DNA from: Collimonas fungivorans Ter331
Lineage (GTDB): Bacteria > Pseudomonadota > Gammaproteobacteria > Burkholderiales > Burkholderiaceae_D
Assembly: GCF_000221045.1 (NCBI RefSeq)
Contig: NC_015856.1
Location: forward strand, 1,521,317-1,585,316
Direction: 5' to 3'
Length of the DNA: 64,000 nucleotides
Of this stretch, positions 55,369 to 64,000 are shown one piece after another. Below the pieces are notes generated by a model that saw only the letters and a program-made list of their open reading frames with translations, searched no databases and was not told the origin of the DNA. The translations under genes were made by a program, and so were the position numbers. Positions within the stretch are counted from its first letter, which is position 1; every line of letters starts with the position of its first letter.

Positions 55369-56739
55369 ATGGCCCTCCTGCAAACCGTCCTCGCATTTGT
55401 CGTCGCCCTTGGCTCCCTGGTCATCATCCACGAGCTTGGCCACTATGTGGTCGCGCGTTTGTGCGGGGTCAAGGTGCTGCGTTTTTCGGTGGGGATGGGC
55501 AAGGTCGTTTTCTCGCGCAAGTTCGGCCCCGACCAGACCGAATGGGCGCTTTCCATCCTGCCCCTGGGCGGTTACGTCAAGATGCTCGATGCGCGCGAGC
55601 AAGACGTGAGCGGCTTGTCGGCGCAGGAACTGAAGCGCGAATTCACCGGCCAGTCGGTATGGCGGCGCATGGCGATCGTGGCGGCCGGCCCGCTGGCCAA
55701 TTTTGCTCTTGCCATTTTGCTATTTGCTGGCCTCTACATGCATGGCGAGATGGAGCCGACGCCGAGGATGCGTACCGTCGCCGAGCATACCGCGGCCTAC
55801 CAGGCCGGCTTGCGCGGCACGGAACTGATTACCGCCGTCAACGGCGAGGCGGTCCAGACCTGGAATGAATTGCGCTGGAAAGTCATGCAGGCGGTAGTCG
55901 ACAAGGTGCCGGTCCAGCTCGAGGTTCGACGGTCAAATCCAGGGCCTGCGGGCGGCGGACTGCTGGACACGGTCAAGCTGTCGACCGATGGTCTCGGCGC
56001 CAAGGACCTGGAGGGCGATTATCTCGGCAAACTGGGCATCAAGCTGGCGCTCGGCAAACCGATCCTGGCCAAAGTCGATCCCGTCGGTCCTGCCATGAAA
56101 GCGGGTTTGCTGGCCGGCGACCAGATCACGGCGATCAATGGCGCGCCGATAGCTGACAGCACGGCTTTCATTGCCACTGTAGGCGCTTCGGCGGGCAAGC
56201 CTTTGACGCTGACAGGGTTGCGAAATGGCAATATCTTTACTACGGATGTCACGCCGGAAGCGCAGTCGACGAAGGACGGAACGATAGGCCGGATCAAGGT
56301 CGAATTGTCGTCCACGATGCCGGAGATGGTGCTGTCCAGCAGCCCGCCGTTGCAAGCTCTTGCCAAAGGGGCAAAACGGACTTGGGACAGCAGTGTCCTG
56401 ACCCTGAAAATGCTGGGTAAAATGATTGTCGGCGAGCTTTCCTGGAAAAATATCACCGGCCCCATCACCATTGCCGACTATGCAGGCCAGACTGCGCGCA
56501 TCGGCGCATTCAGCTACCTGAGCTTTATTGCCTTCATCAGCATCAGCCTGGGCGTCATGAATTTGCTGCCCATTCCGGTGCTAGACGGCGGTCATTTGCT
56601 GTATTATTCGCTGGAAGTTTTGACTGGACGTCCCATTCCCGAGCGAGTTGGTGCTATTGCACAACGCGCGGGCATTGGTATTTTGATGACGTTGATGATG
56701 GTCGCCATGTTTAACGACATCGTTCGGCTCATATTTTAA
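55369..56739 (+). CDS. rseP: Site-2 protease RseP
   Basis: Inner-membrane zinc protease that cleaves RseA to release sigma-E under envelope stress. The 456 residues contain the active-site HELGH in the first membrane helix, two periplasmic PDZ domains (including GLLAGDQITAINGAPI) and the later motif NLLPIPVLDGGHLLYY with the catalytic aspartate. Length is normal. The gene lies directly ahead of bamA, whose level is part of the same envelope stress response in other bacteria. Confidence 0.96.
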   Translation: MALLQTVLAFVVALGSLVIIHELGHYVVARLCGVKVLRFSVGMGKVVFSRKFGPDQTEWALSILPLGGYVKMLDAREQDVSGLSAQELKREFTGQSVWRRMAIVAAGPLANFALAILLFAGLYMHGEMEPTPRMRTVAEHTAAYQAGLRGTELITAVNGEAVQTWNELRWKVMQAVVDKVPVQLEVRRSNPGPAGGGLLDTVKLSTDGLGAKDLEGDYLGKLGIKLALGKPILAKVDPVGPAMKAGLLAGDQITAINGAPIADSTAFIATVGASAGKPLTLTGLRNGNIFTTDVTPEAQSTKDGTIGRIKVELSSTMPEMVLSSSPPLQALAKGAKRTWDSSVLTLKMLGKMIVGELSWKNITGPITIADYAGQTARIGAFSYLSFIAFISISLGVMNLLPIPVLDGGHLLYYSLEVLTGRPIPERVGAIAQRAGIGILMTLMMVAMFNDIVRLIF

Positions 56740-56798
56740 GTTCTCTCTCTTGTCTGACAATCGTGGCAGGCAAGGACATTGATAAAAAACGATCGCTA

Positions 56799-59177
56799 AT
56801 GAAATTACATTCTGAGCACTTCCCTTTGTCGATTCTTCCCCGTCGTTTGATTGCTGCTGCCGCCTTTGCCGTGTGTTCGGGCCAAGCGCTGGCGGTGCAA
56901 CCGTTTGTGGTCAAGGATATCCGCATTGAAGGTATTCAACGCACCGAGGCCGGCACCGTTTTCAGCTACCTGCCGGTGCGCGTAGGCGAGACCTTCACCG
57001 ATGAAAAAGGCACGGCGGCGATCAAGGCGCTGTACGCGACCGGTTTCTTCAAGGATGTCCGGGTTGAGTCCGAAGGCGATGTGCTGGTGGTCATGGTGGA
57101 AGAGCGGCCATCGATTGCCGGCGTCGATTTTTCCGGCATCAAGGAATTCGACAAAGACCAGCTGACCAAGGCCCTGAAGGAAATCGGCGTTGGCGAATCG
57201 CGCATTTTCGATAAGGCCCAGGTTGACCGCGCCGAGCAGGAACTGAAGAAGCAATATCTGTCGCGCGGCCTGTACGGCATGAAAGTGACGACTACCGTGA
57301 CGCCGATCGAGCGTAACCGGGTCAATGTGACATTTGCAGTGGATGAAGGCGAAGTCTCGCGCATCAAGGAAATCCGTTTCGTCGGCAACAAGGAGTTTTC
57401 CGACAGCAAGCTGCGCGACCAGATCAAGCTGCGTTCGCCGGGCTGGTTTACCTGGTACACCAAGGCTGACCAGTATGCAAAAGAGAAATTGTCGGGCGAT
57501 ATCGAAACCCTGCGTTCGTATTACCTGAACCGCGGTTATATCGAGATGCAGGTGGAATCGACCCAGGTCTCGATCACTCCAGACAAGAAAGACATCTACA
57601 TCACCATCAATATCAACGAAGGTGAAAAATACACCGTTTCCGATATCAAGATGGAAGGCGAGATGTTTGGCCGCGAGGACGAACTGCGAGCCTTGATGGA
57701 GCTGAAAAAAGGCGAAGTATTCAACGGCGAAAAGCTCAACAACAGCACCAAAAAGATGTCGGAGCGGCTGGGCAATTTCGGTTATGCGTTCGCCAACGTC
57801 AACGCCAATCCGGAGCTGAACCGGGACAAGAAAGAAGTCGCGTTTACCATCATGGTCGACCCTGGCAAGCGCGTCTACGTGCGCCATATCAACGTTGCCG
57901 GCAACACCAAGACGCGCGACGAAGTGGTGCGCCGCGAATTCCGCCAGTTCGAGGATTCCTGGTACGACGGTTCGAAGATCAAGCTGTCGCGCGACCGGGT
58001 TGACCGCCTGGGCTACTTCAAGGACGTCGGCATCGAAACGCCGGAAGTGCCGAACACTTCCGACCAGGTCGACATCAACATGGCGGTCACTGAAAAACCG
58101 ACCGGCAACATCCAGGTCGGCGCCGGCTTTTCGCAGCAGGACAAATTGAGCCTGTCCGGTTCGATCCAGCAGCAGAATGCTTTCGGCAGCGGCAACACCA
58201 TCGGGCTCGACGTCAACACCAGCAGCTACTCGCGGGTGGTTGCGCTGTCCCAGACCAATCCTTACTTTACCGATGACGGCATCAGCCGCACGTACGACGT
58301 GTACTACCGCACCGTGCGTCCGTCGCAGTACACCACCGGCGACTACAAGGTGCGGACCATCGGTAGCGACATCAAGTTCGGCGTGCCGTTCTCGGAACTG
58401 GATACGGTATTCTTCGGCATCGGCGTGGAAAACACCAGCGTCTCGGCCGATGCTTCCAGCCCGCTGCTGTACCAGCAGTATGTCTCGGACTTCGGCAGCG
58501 GCAAGCTGGTCGACAGCGGCCTCGGTTATAGCGTGCTGCAGAACCCGGCGACGGCAACCACCAACAGCTTCCCGCTGACGGCTGCATGGCAGCGCGACAG
58601 CCGCGACAGCGCCCTGGTGCCGACCAAAGGCCGCTACCAGCGCGCCAGCCTTGAAATTTCCGCAGTAGGCACCTTGCGCTACTACCGCGCAAGCTACCAG
58701 CACCAGTACTTCCAGCCTCTGTTCAGCAATGCCGTGACCTTGGCCATGAACGGTGAAATCGATTATGGCCGCGGCATCGGCGGCAAGCCGTTCCCGGTGT
58801 TCAAGAACTACTATGCCGGCGGTATCGGCACCGTGCGCGGTTTTGAAGGCTCGACCCTGGGCGTCGGCACCAACGTCGACCAGTACGGCGATTCGATGGG
58901 CGGCGCCTCGCGGGTGTTCGGCAACCTGGAAGCGCAGTTCCCATTCCCGGGTTCGGGCAGCGACCGCACCCTGCGCTGGTTCACCTTCCTCGACGGCGGC
59001 CAGGTGTATGCCGACAAGGCGCCGATGCAGTTGAGCGAGTTGCGTTATTCTACCGGCATCGGCTTGAGCTGGGTGTCGCCTATCGGTCCGCTGAAAATCA
59101 GCTACGGCAAGCCGCTGAATGCGAAACCTACCGACAAGCAGCAATCCTTCCAGTTCCAGCTGGGTACCGGTTTCTAG
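56799..59177 (+). CDS. bamA: Outer-membrane assembly factor BamA
   Basis: Core of the BAM complex that inserts beta-barrel proteins, including the two porins in this window. The 792 residues have a signal peptide (ending near GQALA), five POTRA domains (first FVVKDIRIEGIQRTEAGTVFSYLPV) and a 16-strand barrel. The barrel has the conserved VRGFEGSTLGVG (lid-lock VRGF) and ends LSWVSPIGPLKISYGKPL with a terminal phenylalanine (QLGTGF). The ATG at 56799 is preferred; an upstream GTG at 56763 is possible but adds a charged leader before the signal peptide. Confidence 0.96.
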   Translation: MKLHSEHFPLSILPRRLIAAAAFAVCSGQALAVQPFVVKDIRIEGIQRTEAGTVFSYLPVRVGETFTDEKGTAAIKALYATGFFKDVRVESEGDVLVVMVEERPSIAGVDFSGIKEFDKDQLTKALKEIGVGESRIFDKAQVDRAEQELKKQYLSRGLYGMKVTTTVTPIERNRVNVTFAVDEGEVSRIKEIRFVGNKEFSDSKLRDQIKLRSPGWFTWYTKADQYAKEKLSGDIETLRSYYLNRGYIEMQVESTQVSITPDKKDIYITININEGEKYTVSDIKMEGEMFGREDELRALMELKKGEVFNGEKLNNSTKKMSERLGNFGYAFANVNANPELNRDKKEVAFTIMVDPGKRVYVRHINVAGNTKTRDEVVRREFRQFEDSWYDGSKIKLSRDRVDRLGYFKDVGIETPEVPNTSDQVDINMAVTEKPTGNIQVGAGFSQQDKLSLSGSIQQQNAFGSGNTIGLDVNTSSYSRVVALSQTNPYFTDDGISRTYDVYYRTVRPSQYTTGDYKVRTIGSDIKFGVPFSELDTVFFGIGVENTSVSADASSPLLYQQYVSDFGSGKLVDSGLGYSVLQNPATATTNSFPLTAAWQRDSRDSALVPTKGRYQRASLEISAVGTLRYYRASYQHQYFQPLFSNAVTLAMNGEIDYGRGIGGKPFPVFKNYYAGGIGTVRGFEGSTLGVGTNVDQYGDSMGGASRVFGNLEAQFPFPGSGSDRTLRWFTFLDGGQVYADKAPMQLSELRYSTGIGLSWVSPIGPLKISYGKPLNAKPTDKQQSFQFQLGTGF

Positions 59178-59269
59178 TGTGATGCATCAAACAATGAATG
59201 GTGCACAATTGCAGATTCTGGCAAGAGTGGCATAATGCACAAGTTGCATCATTTGAATTGCGGAGAATA

Positions 59270-59797
59270 GTGTTGAAATCTCTAATTAAAACCTTTACAT
59301 CATTGCCAACCGCCGGATTGCTGGCGGTATGCTTATTGTCGGCGGCCCCGGCGCGCGCAGATGAAGGTTCGAAAATCGCCTTCGTCAGCAGCGAGCGCAT
59401 CTTGCGCGAGGCGACTCCGGCCAAGGCTGCCCAATCCAAGATCGAAGCCGAATTTTCCAAGCGCGACAAGGACCTGCAAGACCAGGCGACCCGCCTGAAA
59501 GGCATGGCAGACAAGCTGGACAAGGATTCGGCCGTGATTTCGGAAACCGAGCGGATCAAGCGCCAGCGCGAGTTGAGCGACCTCGACAAGGATTTCCAGC
59601 GCAAGCAGCGTGAGTTCCGCGAAGACCTGAACCAGCGCCGCAACGAAGAGCTGGCGATCGTGCTGGAGCGCTCGACCAAGGCGATCAAGCAGATTGCCGA
59701 AGCCGAGAAATACGATATGGTGTTCCAGGAGGGCGGGGTGTATGTCAGCCCGCGCATCGACATCACCGATAAAGTATTGAAAATCCTCAATAAGTAA
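59270..59797 (+). CDS. skp: Periplasmic chaperone Skp (OmpH family)
   Basis: Periplasmic chaperone that holds outer-membrane proteins before BAM. The 175 residues show a signal peptide (ending near APARA), the GSKIAFVSSERILREATPAKAA start and a long charged coiled-coil (KDLQDQATRLKGMADKLDKD to RKQREFREDLNQRRNEELAI). It closes with the family's YDMVFQEGGVYVSPRIDITDKVLKIL. The start is GTG at 59270 or the adjacent TTG at 59273, both close behind GGAG; the longer frame is not needed. Confidence 0.95.
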   Translation: MLKSLIKTFTSLPTAGLLAVCLLSAAPARADEGSKIAFVSSERILREATPAKAAQSKIEAEFSKRDKDLQDQATRLKGMADKLDKDSAVISETERIKRQRELSDLDKDFQRKQREFREDLNQRRNEELAIVLERSTKAIKQIAEAEKYDMVFQEGGVYVSPRIDITDKVLKILNK

Positions 59798-59818
59798 ATT
59801 CATTCTGTTAAGGCCACT

Positions 59819-60898
59819 ATGAGCATTCGGCTAAAAGAACTGGTCGAAAGCTTGGGTGGCCAACTGATCGGTGATGCGGATACCCAGGTAACCGGCATTG
59901 CGCCGGTGAGCGACGCCAGCGCATCGCAGATTACCTTCTTGTCCAATCCCAAGTTTCGGCCCCAGGCAGCGCAAACGCAGGCGGCGGCCATTATCCTGTC
60001 CGCGGCGGACGATGCCGTGGTCGGCGCGGATTACCATGGCGCACGGATTGTCGCCGCCAATCCTTATGCGTATTTTGCGCGGGCGGCGCAGTTTTTTGCT
60101 GCCAGGAACGCGATCCCCGTCATTCCCGGCATCCACCCGGCGGCTACTGTCGACCCCGCTGCCCAGGTTGCTGCGACTGCCTATATCGGCGCCAATGCGG
60201 TAGTCGGCGCCGGCGCTTCGATCGGCGACAAGGTCCAAGTCGGGGCCGGATGCGTGATCGGCCGCGGCGTCGCGATAGGCGAGGGGAGTTATCTGTATCC
60301 CAACGTCACGATTTATGACGCTTGCCAGGTCGGCCAGCGCGCCATCATCCATTCAGGCGTCGTAATCGGCGCCGACGGCTTCGGTTTTGCCAACGATGGC
60401 GGGGCCTGGGTCAAGATTCCACAGACCGGGCGGGTGCTGATCGGCGACGACGTCGAAATCGGCGCCAACACCACCATCGACCGTGGCGCCCTGGCCGATA
60501 CAGTGATTGAAGAAGGGGTCAAGCTGGACAACCAGATCCAGATCGCCCATAACTGCCATATCGGCGCGCATACTGCGATTGCAGCCTGCGCCGGGATTGC
60601 CGGCAGCGCCAGGATAGGCAAATATTGCTCGATCGGCGGGGCGGCGATGATCCATGGCCACATTACCATCGTCGATCACGTGCATGTATCGGCGGGTACG
60701 CTGGCACTGCGCTCGATTTCCGAGCCAGGCCAATACACCGGTTTTTACCCGATTGCCAAACACGGCGACTGGGAAAAATCTGCTGCTTTGGTGCGCAACC
60801 TGAATACAATGCGTGAGAAAATCCGGGCTCTGGAAAAATCCATTCAACAGCTCACCAAACAGTTACCGCAACAGCTTACTGAAAAAGATAATGAATAG
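59819..60898 (+). CDS. lpxD: UDP-3-O-acylglucosamine N-acyltransferase
   Basis: Adds the second acyl chain in lipid A synthesis. The 359 residues have an N-terminal uridine-binding domain ([12 protein letters not shown]) and a left-handed beta-helix of hexapeptide repeats ([21 protein letters not shown] and so on). The catalytic histidine lies in [23 protein letters not shown] short coiled-coil ends the protein. Its last eight bases overlap fabZ. Confidence 0.96.
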   Translation: MSIRLKELVESLGGQLIGDADTQVTGIAPVSDASASQITFLSNPKFRPQAAQTQAAAIILSAADDAVVGADYHGARIVAANPYAYFARAAQFFAARNAIPVIPGIHPAATVDPAAQVAATAYIGANAVVGAGASIGDKVQVGAGCVIGRGVAIGEGSYLYPNVTIYDACQVGQRAIIHSGVVIGADGFGFANDGGAWVKIPQTGRVLIGDDVEIGANTTIDRGALADTVIEEGVKLDNQIQIAHNCHIGAHTAIAACAGIAGSARIGKYCSIGGAAMIHGHITIVDHVHVSAGTLALRSISEPGQYTGFYPIAKHGDWEKSAALVRNLNTMREKIRALEKSIQQLTKQLPQQLTEKDNE

Positions 60899-61397
60899 TC
60901 CAAACCAAACGCTAGACATCAACCAGATCAAGACCTACCTGCCGCACCGTTATCCGCTGCTGCTGGTTGACCGCGTATTGAATTGGGAAAGCGGCAAGTC
61001 GATCACGGCGATCAAGAATGTCACGATCAATGAAGAGTTCTTCAACGGCCATTTTCCCAACAAGCCGGTGATGCCTGGCGTCCTGACCATAGAAGCCCTG
61101 GCGCAGACCGCCGCGCTGCTGTCGTTCCTGACCGAAGGCCGCAAGCCGGACGAAAATACCGTGGTGTATTTCCTCGGCATCGACAAGGCCCGTTTCCGCC
61201 GCCCGGTCGAGCCTGGCGACCAGATCAAGCTGGAAGTCGAGATCGTGCGCGTAGTGCGCGGCATCTGGAAATACAAGGCGGTCGCCAGCGTCGACGGCGA
61301 GCTGGCGGTAGAAGCCGAATTCATGTGCACCATGCGCACCGCGGTCAGCCCCGGCGCTGCTGCGACTGTGGTGGTGGATGCCAGCCCGTCAGAGTGA
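60891..61397 (+). CDS. fabZ: (3R)-hydroxyacyl-ACP dehydratase FabZ
   Basis: Dehydrates hydroxyacyl-ACP in fatty acid synthesis; it shares its substrate with lipid A acylation. The 168 residues show [18 protein letters not shown] (catalytic histidine) and [28 protein letters not shown] (catalytic acid in the central helix). The ATG at 60891 overlaps the lpxD stop by eight bases. The longer frame from 60813 lies inside lpxD and is rejected. Confidence 0.96.
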   Translation: MNSPNQTLDINQIKTYLPHRYPLLLVDRVLNWESGKSITAIKNVTINEEFFNGHFPNKPVMPGVLTIEALAQTAALLSFLTEGRKPDENTVVYFLGIDKARFRRPVEPGDQIKLEVEIVRVVRGIWKYKAVASVDGELAVEAEFMCTMRTAVSPGAAATVVVDASPSE

Positions 61398-61401
61398 CTC
61401 C

Positions 61402-62190
61402 ATGACGCGCATTCACCCTACGGCCGTCATCGATCCCAAGGCGGCCCTCGACAGTTCCGTGGAAGTCGGCGCCTATACGGTGATCGGCCCCAATGTAGCT
61501 ATCGGCGCCGGCAGCAAGATCGGGCCGCATGCCGTGATCGAAGGCCACACCACGATCGGACGCGACAATTCGATTTTCCAGTTCGGCTCGATAGGCGCTG
61601 TGCCGCAAGACAAGAAATACGCTGGCGAACCGACCCGGCTGGAAATCGGCGACCGCAATACCATCCGCGAGTTCGTCACCCTCAACCTGGGCACCGTGCA
61701 GGATGGCGGCGTCACCCGCATCGGCGACGACAACTGGGTCATGGCCTACGTCCACGTAGCGCACGATTGCCAGATCGGCAGCAATACCACGATCGCCAAT
61801 AACGCCACGCTGGCCGGCCACGTCCATATAGGCGACTGGGTGCTGCTCGGCGGCTTTACTACCGTGCACCAGTTCTGCCGTATCGGCGCCCACGCGATGA
61901 CAGCCTTTACCGCTGCGGTCAGCCAGGACATCCCGCCGTTCGTGACGGCCGCTGGCAACCGCGCCGAACCTGCCGGCATCAATAGCGAAGGTTTGCGCCG
62001 CCGCGGTTTCAGCAGCGAGCAGATCATGACGATCAAGCGTGCCTACCGCATCATTTACCGTTCCGGCCTGGCGCTGGAAGATGCCTTGGCCGCGCTGGCG
62101 CAGGAAGAGCTCAAGGCTCCCGCGTCTGCCGAATACCTGAAGCTGATGCGCGATTTCATCGCCGGTTCCGCGCGCGGCATCATCCGCTGA
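61402..62190 (+). CDS. lpxA: UDP-N-acetylglucosamine O-acyltransferase
   Basis: First step of lipid A synthesis. The 262 residues form a left-handed beta-helix with hexapeptide repeats ([26 protein letters not shown]), the catalytic histidine in [16 protein letters not shown] and a helical C terminus with [23 protein letters not shown]. The ATG at 61402 lies four bases after the fabZ stop; the earlier in-frame ATG at 61378 is inside fabZ. lpxB starts two bases downstream. Confidence 0.96.
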   Translation: MTRIHPTAVIDPKAALDSSVEVGAYTVIGPNVAIGAGSKIGPHAVIEGHTTIGRDNSIFQFGSIGAVPQDKKYAGEPTRLEIGDRNTIREFVTLNLGTVQDGGVTRIGDDNWVMAYVHVAHDCQIGSNTTIANNATLAGHVHIGDWVLLGGFTTVHQFCRIGAHAMTAFTAAVSQDIPPFVTAAGNRAEPAGINSEGLRRRGFSSEQIMTIKRAYRIIYRSGLALEDALAALAQEELKAPASAEYLKLMRDFIAGSARGIIR

Positions 62191-62192
62191 AC

Positions 62193-63383
62193 ATGGCGGA
62201 CACCGACTCCAGCACAGCAATCGCCATGGTCGCCGGGGAAAGTTCCGGCGATTTGCTGGCCAGCCGCCTGCTGTCCGGGCTGCGGCCGCACCTGCCGCAG
62301 GCGCGCATGTACGGCATCGGCGGCGCCAGGATGGCGGAGTACGGTTTTATCAGCGACTGGCCGATGGAAAAACTGTCGGTCAACGGCCTGTTCGAAGTGC
62401 TGGCTCACTACCGCGAGCTCAAGGGCATCCAGATAACGCTACGCGATCGCCTGCTGGCGGACAAGCCGGATGTGTTCATCGGCGTCGACGCCCCTGATTT
62501 CAATTTCGGCTTGGAGGCGCAGCTGCGCCAGGCCGGCATTCCCACCGTGCATTTCATCGGGCCTTCGATCTGGGCCTGGCGCGGCGGCCGCATCAAGAAG
62601 ATCGCTCGTGCGGCTTCGCACATGCTGGTCATCTTCCCGTTCGAAGAAGAAATTTATCGTAAAGCCGGCATTCCGGTGACTTACGTCGGCCATCCGCTGG
62701 CACAGGTGATCCCGATGGTGCCGGATGTCGCCGCGGCGCGCAGCGCGCTCGGCTTGCCTGCCGATGGCAGGGTGGTGGCGATCATGCCCGGCAGCCGCAT
62801 GGGCGAGCTGAAGCACAATACGATAGCTTTTGTGCAAGCCGCCAGGATACTGGCGCAGCGTGATCCCGGCATGCGTTTCATCGCGCCCATGGCGGGCGAG
62901 AAACAAAGCAGGTTTTTCCGCGAGCTGGTCAGCCAGGCCGGCTTGCAGGACCTGCCTATCCAGCTGCTGGACGGGCAATCGCACACAGCCATGGCGGCAG
63001 CCGATGCAGTGCTGGTCGCTTCCGGCACCGCTTCGCTGGAAGTCGCTCTCTACAAGAAACCGATGGTGATCGCCTACAAGATGATGCGCGCCACCTGGGA
63101 AATCCTGCGCCACATGAGTTACCAGCCGTGGATCGGCCTGCCGAATATCCTGGCGCGTGAATTCCTGGTGCCCGAACTGCTGCAGCACAATGCCACGCCG
63201 CAAGCGCTGGCCGATGCGCTCTGGGCGCAGCTGGAAGATCCGGCGCGCCAGGAAATGCTGCGGCAGCGCTTTACCGCCATGCATCACGCTTTGCTGCGTG
63301 ACACCGCCAACGAAAGCGCGCAAGCTGTATTGCAAGTGATTGAGCAGAACCGTCGGCAACCTCGACGTACATCGCCGGCCTGA
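62193..63383 (+). CDS. lpxB: Lipid-A-disaccharide synthase
   Basis: Condenses UDP-diacylglucosamine with lipid X; peripheral membrane glycosyltransferase. The 396 residues begin with AMVAGESSGDLLASRLLSGLR and contain MSQLGLMEVL-like NGLFEVLAHYRELK, IGVDAPDFNFGLEAQLRQ, FIGPSIWAWRGGRIKKI, IMPGSRMGELKHN and LVASGTASLEVALYKKPMVIAYK. All match the family. It lies in the conserved lpxD-fabZ-lpxA-lpxB-rnhB run with a two-base gap from lpxA. Confidence 0.96.
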   Translation: MADTDSSTAIAMVAGESSGDLLASRLLSGLRPHLPQARMYGIGGARMAEYGFISDWPMEKLSVNGLFEVLAHYRELKGIQITLRDRLLADKPDVFIGVDAPDFNFGLEAQLRQAGIPTVHFIGPSIWAWRGGRIKKIARAASHMLVIFPFEEEIYRKAGIPVTYVGHPLAQVIPMVPDVAAARSALGLPADGRVVAIMPGSRMGELKHNTIAFVQAARILAQRDPGMRFIAPMAGEKQSRFFRELVSQAGLQDLPIQLLDGQSHTAMAAADAVLVASGTASLEVALYKKPMVIAYKMMRATWEILRHMSYQPWIGLPNILAREFLVPELLQHNATPQALADALWAQLEDPARQEMLRQRFTAMHHALLRDTANESAQAVLQVIEQNRRQPRRTSPA

Positions 63384-63425
63384 TCCGGCGCACCTATTTG
63401 TACTGAATGCCGTGACCTTATTGCC

Positions 63426-64000
63426 GTGAAATTATCCGATCCCAATTTTTCTCTCTTTACCTACGACGGCGAAACCATCTGCGGCGTCGATGAAGCCGGC
63501 CGCGGCCCTCTGGCCGGACCGGTGTTTGCCGCCGCCGTGATACTCGATCCGGCACGGCCGGTCAGCGGCTTGCGCGATTCCAAGAAGCTGACTGCCGAAC
63601 GGCGCGAGCTGCTGGCCGGACAAATCAAGGCCAATGCGCTGGCCTGGGCCATCGCCGAATGTTCCGAAGTTGAAATCGACACGCTGAACATTTTGCAGGC
63701 AACCATGCTGGCGATGCGGCGCGCGGTGGAAGGACTGTCGATGCTGCCGACGCTGGCGCTGATCGACGGCAACCGCTGCCCGCAGCTCAGCATCCGTTCC
63801 GAAGCCATCGTCAAGGGCGACGACAAGGTGCAAGCCATTTCGGCGGCGTCGATCCTGGCCAAGACAGCGCGCGACGCCGCGCTGCAGCTGTTGCACGAAC
63901 AATATCCGCACTACGCATTCGATCAGCACAAGGGTTATCCGACTGCGCTGCACATGGAGCGGCTGCGCCTGCATGGTGTGTCGCCAGTGCACCGCAAATC
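63426..64000 (+). CDS. rnhB: Ribonuclease HII (3' end outside window)
   Basis: Cleaves RNA-DNA hybrids and single ribonucleotides in DNA. The visible 191 residues begin [20 protein letters not shown] if the GTG at 63426 is used and contain the catalytic acidic residues in [18 protein letters not shown], plus [38 protein letters not shown] and DQHKGYPT. The frame is open to the right edge, so the last residues are missing. It is a standard neighbour of lpxB. Confidence 0.95.
   Translation, partial: MKLSDPNFSLFTYDGETICGVDEAGRGPLAGPVFAAAVILDPARPVSGLRDSKKLTAERRELLAGQIKANALAWAIAECSEVEIDTLNILQATMLAMRRAVEGLSMLPTLALIDGNRCPQLSIRSEAIVKGDDKVQAISAASILAKTARDAALQLLHEQYPHYAFDQHKGYPTALHMERLRLHGVSPVHRK

Noticed and set aside
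56805-59144. 779-codon leftward open frame
   Set aside because: Antisense of bamA.
59198-59269. Extension of skp to an upstream start
   Set aside because: Would put 24 polar residues before the signal peptide; GGAG lies directly before 59270/59273.

Overview
This is a GC-rich, densely coded stretch of a Gram-negative chromosome. Several things point to a betaproteobacterium of the Burkholderiales, most likely Oxalobacteraceae (Collimonas- or Herbaspirillum-like): the order map/glnD diverging from rpsB-tsf-pyrH-frr-uppS-cdsA-dxr-rseP-bamA-skp-lpxD-fabZ-lpxA-lpxB-rnhB, two porins of the Burkholderia/Neisseria type, a tandem cyanophycin synthetase pair, and a ChvE-type pentose cluster. The family placement is an inference from gene content, not a database result. 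No phage, insertion sequence, CRISPR, rRNA or tRNA was seen.

Layout. 1-4.8 kb: housekeeping genes (the 3' end of ligA, galU, def, a CPA2 cation/proton antiporter, rpiA). 5.2-8.5 kb: a porin, then a YeiH-type exporter divergent from a LysR regulator across a long dyad. 8.7-21.6 kb: a sugar acid cluster. It holds a periplasmic sugar-binding protein, ATPase and permease (chvE-gguAB), an IlvD/Edd aldonate dehydratase, a GguC/AraD1 FAH-fold protein, ketoglutarate-semialdehyde dehydrogenase and an SDR sugar dehydrogenase. A convergent GbpR-like LysR gene, a second porin and an SMP-30 lactonase follow. Together these can take L-arabinose (or D-xylose) to 2-oxoglutarate without phosphorylation. A LysR-type box (ATT-N11-AAT) sits at the same distance from a candidate -10 element in front of both chvE and the second porin, so one regulator may drive both halves.

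21.6-35.9 kb: a small fimbrial-like exported protein, an FUSC-family membrane protein, then a potassium module. The module is an unnamed 34-residue membrane microprotein, kdpF, kdpA, kdpB, kdpC, a TorF-family outer-membrane protein, kdpD and kdpE, preceded by a KdpE-like box. A cupin protein and a DHA2-type MFS exporter follow. 36.0-43.9 kb: a cyanophycin locus, with full-length cphA and a second synthetase that stops before the C-terminal lid subdomain, both leftward. A rightward ABC exporter with an unusual N-terminal extension (PH-like region plus a four-cysteine cluster) and a DUF1854 protein are divergent from them. This ABC-DUF1854 pair is the least understood part of the window and the best candidate for new biology.

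44.0-64.0 kb: a small unknown membrane protein, an rRNA pseudouridine synthase, glnD and map leftward, then the long rightward translation / isoprenoid / phospholipid / outer-membrane assembly / lipid A run ending in a truncated rnhB. Many junctions overlap by a few bases, typical of co-translated operons.
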